Assembly (NCBI RefSeq): GCF_012939995.1
Contig: NZ_SPMZ01000013.1
Location: 1 to 48,644 of the forward strand
Source of the DNA: Candidatus Competibacter phosphatis
GTDB lineage: Bacteria; Pseudomonadota; Gammaproteobacteria; Competibacterales; Competibacteraceae
Direction of reading: 5' to 3'
DNA: 48,644 bases
Shown here: positions 43,367-48,644 of the stretch, piece after piece
How the letters are laid out: every line of letters starts with the position of its first letter
Numbering within the stretch: the stretch's first letter is position 1
Position numbers and translations under genes: made by a program
The notes under the pieces: generated by a model
The model's input: only the letters and a program-made list of their open reading frames with translations
Told to the model about the DNA's origin: nothing
Databases searched by the model: none

Positions 43367-44815
43367 CTACAGCAGAAACACCGTCGCCAGTCCCAGAAAG
43401 ATGAAGAAACCCATGCCGTCGGTGATGAAGGTCAGCAGCACGCTCGACCCGAGTGCCGGATCGCGTCCCAGTCGATGCAGGATCAGGGGAATGGCCACGC
43501 CCATCAGGGCCGCGAGCAACAAGTTCAGCAACATCGCCGCCGCCATCACCAGCCCCAGTGGCAAGTTCCAATACAACAGGTAGGCGAACAGCCCCACCGT
43601 GCTTCCCCACGCCACGCCGTTCAGCAAGCCGACGCCGATTTCCTTGAACACCAGGTGCCAGGTATTTTCCGGCGTGATTTCGCCCAGTGCCAGACCGCGC
43701 ACCACCAGGGCGGTGGTCTGGTTGCCGGAGTTGCCACCGATGCCGGCCACGATTGGCATGAGCGTGGCCAGCGCCACGATCTGGGTGATGGCATCCTCGA
43801 ACAGACCGATGGCTCGCGAGGCGATGAAGGCGGTGCACAGATTGATCGACAGCCACAGCCAACGGTTGCGAGCGCTGTCCCAGATCGGCGCGAACAGGTC
43901 CTCGTCGCCGCGCAGACCGGCCATGTTCAGCGCGTCTTCCTCCGACTCCTCGCGGATGTAGTCGATCACTTCGTCCACCGTGAGCCGACCGACCAGCTTG
44001 CCGCGTTCGTTGACCACCGGCGCCGATACCAAGTCGTAGCGCTCGAAGGCCCGGGCTGCGTCGGCGGCGTCCTCGTTGCAGTGGAATATCACCGGATCGG
44101 CCAGCATCAATTCGGCGACCTGCTTTTGCGGATCGTTGAGCAGGAGGGCCCGCAACGGCAGCACACCCTTGAACAGGTGACGGCCATCGACCACGAACAG
44201 GCTGTCGGTGTTGGGTGGTAGATCGTCCCGGCCGCGCAGCAGTAGCAGCACCTGTTCGACCCGTTGGTTTTCGCGCACCGTCAGCACATCCTGATACATC
44301 AAGTGGCCGACCGCGTCTTCCGGGTAGGCCATGGTGGCTTGCAGCCAGTCGCGGTCACGGGCGTTCAGCGATTGCAGGACTTCCGTCAGGATCTCTTCGG
44401 GTACCGCCTCGGCTAGTTCGGCCAAATCGTCGGCGTCGAGCTGGCCCAGTACCCGCACCAGCGCCGGCCGCTCCAAAGTCTCGATCAGCGAATCCCGCAC
44501 CGCATCCGAGACTTCCAGCAGCACCTCGCCGCCGCGCCCGTCCTCGATCTGCCGCCAGACTAGTAAGCGGTCGTCCAGCGGCAGTGCCTCCAGGATGTAG
44601 GCGATGTCCGCCGGATGCAGGCTGCGCAGCTTGAGTTGCAGTTCGACCAAGTGCTGACGGTGCACCAGCGATTCGATCAGATTATGGCGAGGGCTGGCGC
44701 GGTCACGATCCACCATGCTCTCGACCAGCCGGTGTTTCTCCAGCAGCTTGACGATCTGCCGCAGGTGATCCTCCACCTTGTGAGTGGATTGGTGAGAAGC
44801 GGTGGCATCGGTCAC
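43367..44815 (-). CDS. mgtE: Magnesium transporter MgtE
   Basis: 482 residues, full length. N domain (HPADIAYILEALPLDDRLLV, LDADDLAELAEAVPEEILTE), a CBS pair (LMYQDVLTVRENQRVEQVLL ... VSAPVVNERGKLVGRLTVDE) and five TM helices with GIGGNSGNQTTALVVRGLAL and LITDGMGFF-type ends (here TFITDGMGFFIFLG). In MgtE the cytosolic N and CBS domains sense Mg2+ and close the channel. No riboswitch is visible in the 40 bp between it and ispG. Confidence 0.95.
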   Translation of the reverse strand: MTDATASHQSTHKVEDHLRQIVKLLEKHRLVESMVDRDRASPRHNLIESLVHRQHLVELQLKLRSLHPADIAYILEALPLDDRLLVWRQIEDGRGGEVLLEVSDAVRDSLIETLERPALVRVLGQLDADDLAELAEAVPEEILTEVLQSLNARDRDWLQATMAYPEDAVGHLMYQDVLTVRENQRVEQVLLLLRGRDDLPPNTDSLFVVDGRHLFKGVLPLRALLLNDPQKQVAELMLADPVIFHCNEDAADAARAFERYDLVSAPVVNERGKLVGRLTVDEVIDYIREESEEDALNMAGLRGDEDLFAPIWDSARNRWLWLSINLCTAFIASRAIGLFEDAITQIVALATLMPIVAGIGGNSGNQTTALVVRGLALGEITPENTWHLVFKEIGVGLLNGVAWGSTVGLFAYLLYWNLPLGLVMAAAMLLNLLLAALMGVAIPLILHRLGRDPALGSSVLLTFITDGMGFFIFLGLATVFLL

Positions 44816-44852
44816 GGCAGGGTCGCGGGTCCGGGATGGCGGGATGGCGAGA

Positions 44853-46101
44853 TCAACCGGCGACGTGCTCGCGCCCGCCGTAGCGGCGGATCACGTAATC
44901 GGTCACGATTTGTTGGAATTCGGCGGCGATATTCTCGCCCTTGAGCGTTACGGTCTTTGTGCCGTCCACGTAGACCGGCGCCACCGGCACTTCGCCGGTG
45001 CCCGGCAGGCTGATGCCGATGTGGGCCTGCTTGCTCTCGCCGGGGCCGTTGACCACGCAGCCCATCACCGCCACGGTCAGTGCCTCGACGCCGGGATAGC
45101 GTCCGCGCCAGACCGGCATCTGCTCGCGCAGGTAGCCCTGAATCTGTTGGGCCAGATGCTGGAAATAATCGCTGCTGGTGCGCCCGCAGCCGGGGCAGGC
45201 CACCACCGCCGGGGTGAACGAGCGCAGCCCCATCGCTTGCAGGATTTCCTGGGCGACGATCACTTCCTGGTTGCGGCTGCCGCCCGGTTCGGGGGTGAGC
45301 GAGATGCGGATGGTGTCGCCGATGCCTTCCTGCAACAGCACCGCCAGCGCGGCGGTGGAGGCGACGATGCCCTTGCTGCCCATGCCGGCTTCGGTGAGAC
45401 CGAGGTGCAGCGGGTAATCGCAGCGCGCCGCCAGCTTGCGGTAGACCGCGATCAGGTCCTGCACGCCGCTCATCTTGACCGACAGGATGATCTGGTCGTG
45501 ACCCAGGCCGATCTCCTCGGCCCGCGCCGCGCTATCCAACGCCGAAATGATCATCGCCTCGTGCATGACCTCGCTCGCGGGTCGAGGCTGCGGCAGATGG
45601 GCGTTGTCGTCCATCAGTCGCGCCGCCAGTTCCTGGTCCAGACTGCCCCAATTGACCCCAATCCGTACCGGTTTGTCATGCCGACAGGCGATTTCGACGA
45701 TGGTGGCGAACTGCTCGTCCTTTTTTCTTGCCACGGCCGACGTTGCCGGGGTTGATGCGGTATTTGTCGAGCAGTTTGGCGCAGGCCGGATATTTGCTCA
45801 GTAACCGGTGGCCGTTGAAGTGAAAGTCGCCGATCAGCGGCACGGAGACGCCTCGCGCATCCAGCCGTTCACGGATCGCCGGCACGGCGGCGGCGGCCTC
45901 TTCGTTGTTGACGGTGATCCGCACCAGTTCTGAACCTGCTTGCGCCAGTTCCGCCACCTGGGCGGCGGTTGCCGCGATATCGGCGGTATCGGTGTTGGTC
46001 ATCGACTGCACCACGATGGGCGCGTCGCCGCCGACCGTGATGGCGCCGATACGGACGGCGACGCGGGAACGGCGCGGGATGGCAAACTCAGCACGAGCCA
46101 T
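44853..46101 (-). CDS. ispG: 4-hydroxy-3-methylbut-2-enyl diphosphate synthase (one-base frameshift)
   Basis: Fe-S enzyme of the MEP isoprenoid pathway. The frame breaks at the plus-strand T6 run 45721-45726; removing one base joins [11 protein letters not shown] to [20 protein letters not shown] and gives 415 residues. ATG 46101 begins [20 protein letters not shown]. Cluster cysteines lie in the C-terminal domain: [14 protein letters not shown] and [10 protein letters not shown]. The pathway is usually essential, so the break is most likely an assembly error. mgtE lies 37 bp downstream. Confidence 0.95.
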
Positions 46102-46173
46102 GGTGTGATTTCCCAAGAAGTGTCGTGAATATTCCCTCGCCATGGTGGGGAGGGATGGGCTGGAGGGAGGTGG

Positions 46174-46719
46174 TTATCGCAAGAACTCGCGGCTGATCTC
46201 GCGGAAGCGGTCGTCGCCGGCCTGATGCAGCCACTCGAAAACCACCATTTCGCGGCTGACCACCCGCACGCCCTCGGCGCGCATCCGCTCCAGCGCCAGT
46301 TCGATGTCGCGCGGCGACCGGGAAGACACGGCGTCGGCGACCAGATAGACGTCCCTGCCGGCCGCTCGCAAATCCAGCGCGGTCTGCAACACGCAAACGT
46401 GTGCCTCTGCCCCGATCACGACGATTTGCTGGCGTCCCAGGGCGTCGATGCGCCGCATGCAGTCCCGCTCGGCGGCGCAGGAGAAATGCAGCTTCTCCAT
46501 GAAGGCCTCCGCCGGCAGTCGTTCGCGGATCGCCGCCACCGTGTGACCGAGTCCGCGCGGATACTGTTCCGAGGCCAACACCGGCACGTTGAGCCGTTGG
46601 GCAGTCTGGATCAGCCACGCGCCGTTGGCCACGATGCGGTCGGCATCATGGATCGCCGGCATCAGCCGTTCCTGAAAGTCGACCGCCAACAGACAGGAAG
46701 TTTCGATCTTCATCAACAT
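46174..46719 (-). CDS. Isochorismatase-family cysteine hydrolase
   Basis: 181 residues. Catalytic triad in the family order: Asp in LLAVDFQERLMPAI, Lys in FMEKLHFSC and Cys in IGAEAHVCVLQTALDLRAAG. YlcC/YcaC-like and nicotinamidase-like members share this layout, so the substrate is open. It sits 72 bp upstream of ispG on the same strand and 45 bp after the DedA-PAP2 gene. Confidence 0.88.
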   Translation of the reverse strand: MLMKIETSCLLAVDFQERLMPAIHDADRIVANGAWLIQTAQRLNVPVLASEQYPRGLGHTVAAIRERLPAEAFMEKLHFSCAAERDCMRRIDALGRQQIVVIGAEAHVCVLQTALDLRAAGRDVYLVADAVSSRSPRDIELALERMRAEGVRVVSREMVVFEWLHQAGDDRFREISREFLR

Positions 46720-46764
46720 TTGCGTTCTCCCACAGAGGTTGGGAATCCGCCGGGGCGGATCGCG

Positions 46765-48644
46765 TCAATCGGCAATCAGGGTGATGCGCTCCTGGGGATT
46801 GGCGCCGTTGACCACCCGAGTCCGCAAACCTCGCCAGGCCGGCGCCAGCAGATCGCTCGGCGCGCGGCTTTGCGGATCGTCCACCGCAAAGGTGAACAGC
46901 CCCATCCGCGGTTCCTTCTTTTGGCGGATCAGACTACCCATCCAGATCGGCAGGCCGCCCTCGCGCAAGTGTGCGTCGATGTCCCAGAAGCGCAGCACCC
47001 AGCGCGCGTTGGACTGATCATCGTAGCGCACCAGCGCGAGCGCGTCCTCCCGGCCGGCGTGAGTTTGCGGCAGGACCGGCAATTCCCGCAGTTCCACTTG
47101 CGGGTTTAGCCACAGCAGCATGCCGCGCAAATCCAGGTCGGGGGCCGGCTGCCAACCCGCTGCCCGCAGTCGCGATTCCAGTTCCTCGCGGCTGCCGGCC
47201 CATTGCAGCACCAAGTCCTGTCGACGGTGGCCCCGGAAATCCAGTCGCTGCTGTGGCAGTTCCCGCCAGCTCTCCATCCACCATTGCTCTCGCGTCAGCA
47301 CTCGCGGCGTCGTTTTGGGCTGGTAGCGTTGCAGGTCGGCGCCGTAATCGGATCCAACGTGCAGCAAGCCAGTCGCCAGCAGGGCGATCACGCTATAGGC
47401 CAGCAGCCCGCGCCATTGGACCGCCGCCTTGGGATGGCGGTTGTAGGCGATACCGAGCACGGTCACCCAAATCAATCCCAGACAGAGACCGGCCAAAGTG
47501 TCGGTCAGCCAGTGAGCGCCTAAATACAAGCGGGCGAAGGCGATCGGCACGATGAGAAACGCCGCCGCCAGATAGACGATCCAGCGACGGGTCAACGGGA
47601 TTTCCCGGGCGATCAGCACGGCCAGAAAGCCGAAGATCAGGGTACTGAACGTCGCATGGCTGGAGGGAAACGAATAGCCTGATAGGCCTTGCGCGACTTC
47701 GACGGGGCTGGACACCGGCAGTAGCCACTTGAACAACAGATTGGTGGCCATGCCGAAGCACAACGCCGCCAACCAGTGCCAGGCCGCGGAATGGTTGCGC
47801 CGCCAGACCAGCCAGCCGAACACGACCAGGCTGACCGGTAGCATCACCTGATAGTCGCCCAGTTCGGCGGTGAATACCATCAGGGCGTCGGCCCATGGCG
47901 TGCGCAGTTCCTGAAAGAAATGAGACAGGCTTTGGTCGAGGCCGCTCGGCAACTGGCGGCCGGCGGCGCTCAGGCTGAGGCTGACCAGTACCACTCCGCC
48001 CAGCAGCAGCACCGCCAGCGTCGCCAAACCGCGCAGTTCGCCCTGGGCCGGGTCCAGCAGCGAGGCGCTGATCGGCCCGATGAAGCGCCGGCCTCGGCTC
48101 CAGGCGTGAAACCGTTGCAACCAGTCGGTGGCGTGGGTCTGAAACAGTCGCGCCACATGGGTGACCAGCCAGGCGGTCGACCACAGCAGCACGGCGACGA
48201 TCAGGATCAGCGCCGCCAGTCGCCCCGCCACCCGTGAAGCGATGTCCAGGGACGCGCCGAACGCCATGCCGGGAATCAGGTAGGCGGGCGCCCACAGTAC
48301 CGCCGATATGACGTTGGCGATCATGAAATTGCGCCAAGTCATGTCCATCATGCCGGCCACAGTGGGAATGGTGCCGCGCACGGGGCCAAAAAAACGGCCG
48401 AACAGCACGCCCTTACCGCCGTGCTTACGGAAGAACGCCTCGCTGCGGGCGATCATTTCGGGGTGTTTGGTGAATGGCCAAACTTGGCGGATACTCTGGT
48501 GGAACACCCGGCCGATCCAAAAACTGATGGCATCGCCGACAATGGCGCCCCACGTCGACCACCAGTAGGCCGACCAGAATTCCAGGTGACCGAGACCGAT
48601 CAACGCGCCCAGACCGAACATGACCAGAGCGCCGGGGATGATGA
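46765..48644 (-). CDS. DedA-PAP2-LssY-type fusion, 5' end outside the window
   Basis: At least 626 residues; the frame continues past the window end (IIPGALVMFGLGALIGLG). The DedA (SNARE-associated) domain shows GDAISFWIGRVFHQ, FGRFFGPVRGTIPTVAGMM and DMTWRNFMIANV. A PAP2 phosphatase domain follows with LFKWLLPV, SGYSFPSSHATFSTLIFG and ARLYLGAHWLTDTLAG (catalytic Ser/His and Arg/His/Asp set). The soluble C-terminal part from ~430 (TREQWWMESWRELPQQRLDF) matches LssY-like extensions. Multi-pass membrane protein, likely acting on lipid phosphates; not the undecaprenyl-PP specialist by any clear marker. Confidence 0.88.
   Translation of the reverse strand, partial: IIPGALVMFGLGALIGLGHLEFWSAYWWSTWGAIVGDAISFWIGRVFHQSIRQVWPFTKHPEMIARSEAFFRKHGGKGVLFGRFFGPVRGTIPTVAGMMDMTWRNFMIANVISAVLWAPAYLIPGMAFGASLDIASRVAGRLAALILIVAVLLWSTAWLVTHVARLFQTHATDWLQRFHAWSRGRRFIGPISASLLDPAQGELRGLATLAVLLLGGVVLVSLSLSAAGRQLPSGLDQSLSHFFQELRTPWADALMVFTAELGDYQVMLPVSLVVFGWLVWRRNHSAAWHWLAALCFGMATNLLFKWLLPVSSPVEVAQGLSGYSFPSSHATFSTLIFGFLAVLIAREIPLTRRWIVYLAAAFLIVPIAFARLYLGAHWLTDTLAGLCLGLIWVTVLGIAYNRHPKAAVQWRGLLAYSVIALLATGLLHVGSDYGADLQRYQPKTTPRVLTREQWWMESWRELPQQRLDFRGHRRQDLVLQWAGSREELESRLRAAGWQPAPDLDLRGMLLWLNPQVELRELPVLPQTHAGREDALALVRYDDQSNARWVLRFWDIDAHLREGGLPIWMGSLIRQKKEPRMGLFTFAVDDPQSRAPSDLLAPAWRGLRTRVVNGANPQERITLIAD

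Overview
The window is about 48.6 kb of mostly high-GC bacterial chromosome. Its housekeeping genes (purH-purD, rho with a full N-terminal domain, trxA, rhlB, pilU, prlC, gor, mgtE, ispG, and the ubiU/ubiV/ubiT set) are those of a gammaproteobacterium. Glycogen phosphorylase, oxygen-independent ubiquinone synthesis, bacteriohemerythrin and complex-I-like antiporters beside a carbonic anhydrase suggest a metabolically flexible, facultatively anaerobic environmental lineage. A Competibacteraceae-like host is my guess; the sequence alone does not prove it.

Layout. 1-3770 is a patchy accessory zone with lower GC in its first part: the right end of a Tn5-like (IS4 family) element that cuts a cupin-like gene, a two-TM membrane protein, an LprI-type protein, a secreted Gly/Tyr/His-rich protein, and decayed integrase and antitoxin remnants. 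3780-9959 is an ion-translocation/inorganic-carbon block: a NuoL-NuoM fusion, an inserted Phd/PIN toxin-antitoxin pair, a NuoM-like protein and a beta carbonic anhydrase. 10023-12945 is purH-purD. A serine-hydrolase lipoprotein follows, then ubiU-ubiV. A small AT-richer island (17080-19280: GIY-YIG-like protein, a start-less conserved ORF, an AlbA_2/ATPase-like regulator) separates ubiUV from ubiT. Next come rho, trxA, rhlB, a gamma-glutamyltransferase, pilU, a HAD phosphatase, prlC, hemerythrin, a GIDE/LemA pair, a LysE exporter, a gamma carbonic anhydrase, gor, an M23 protein, glgP, two glycosyltransferases flanking a sirtuin, an orphan ParA, two unknown genes, mgtE, ispG, an isochorismatase-fold hydrolase and a DedA-PAP2 protein cut by the window end.

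A pattern runs through the whole window. Six genes (the 2-TM protein, the NuoL-NuoM fusion, ubiU, rho, the gene at 42332 and ispG) are each broken by exactly one extra base in a run of five or six identical bases. Deleting that base restores the expected family sequence every time. Since rho and ispG are normally essential, the likeliest explanation is homopolymer over-calling in the assembly. I annotate these as intact genes with a note.

The best candidates for something new are the antiporter/carbonic anhydrase block, which may be an energised CO2-hydration module, and the IS-truncated pair at 367-1554 (cupin-like protein plus 2-TM protein). The unknown Cys-containing gene and lipoprotein beside the orphan ParA come next. 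No tRNA, rRNA or CRISPR array was seen.
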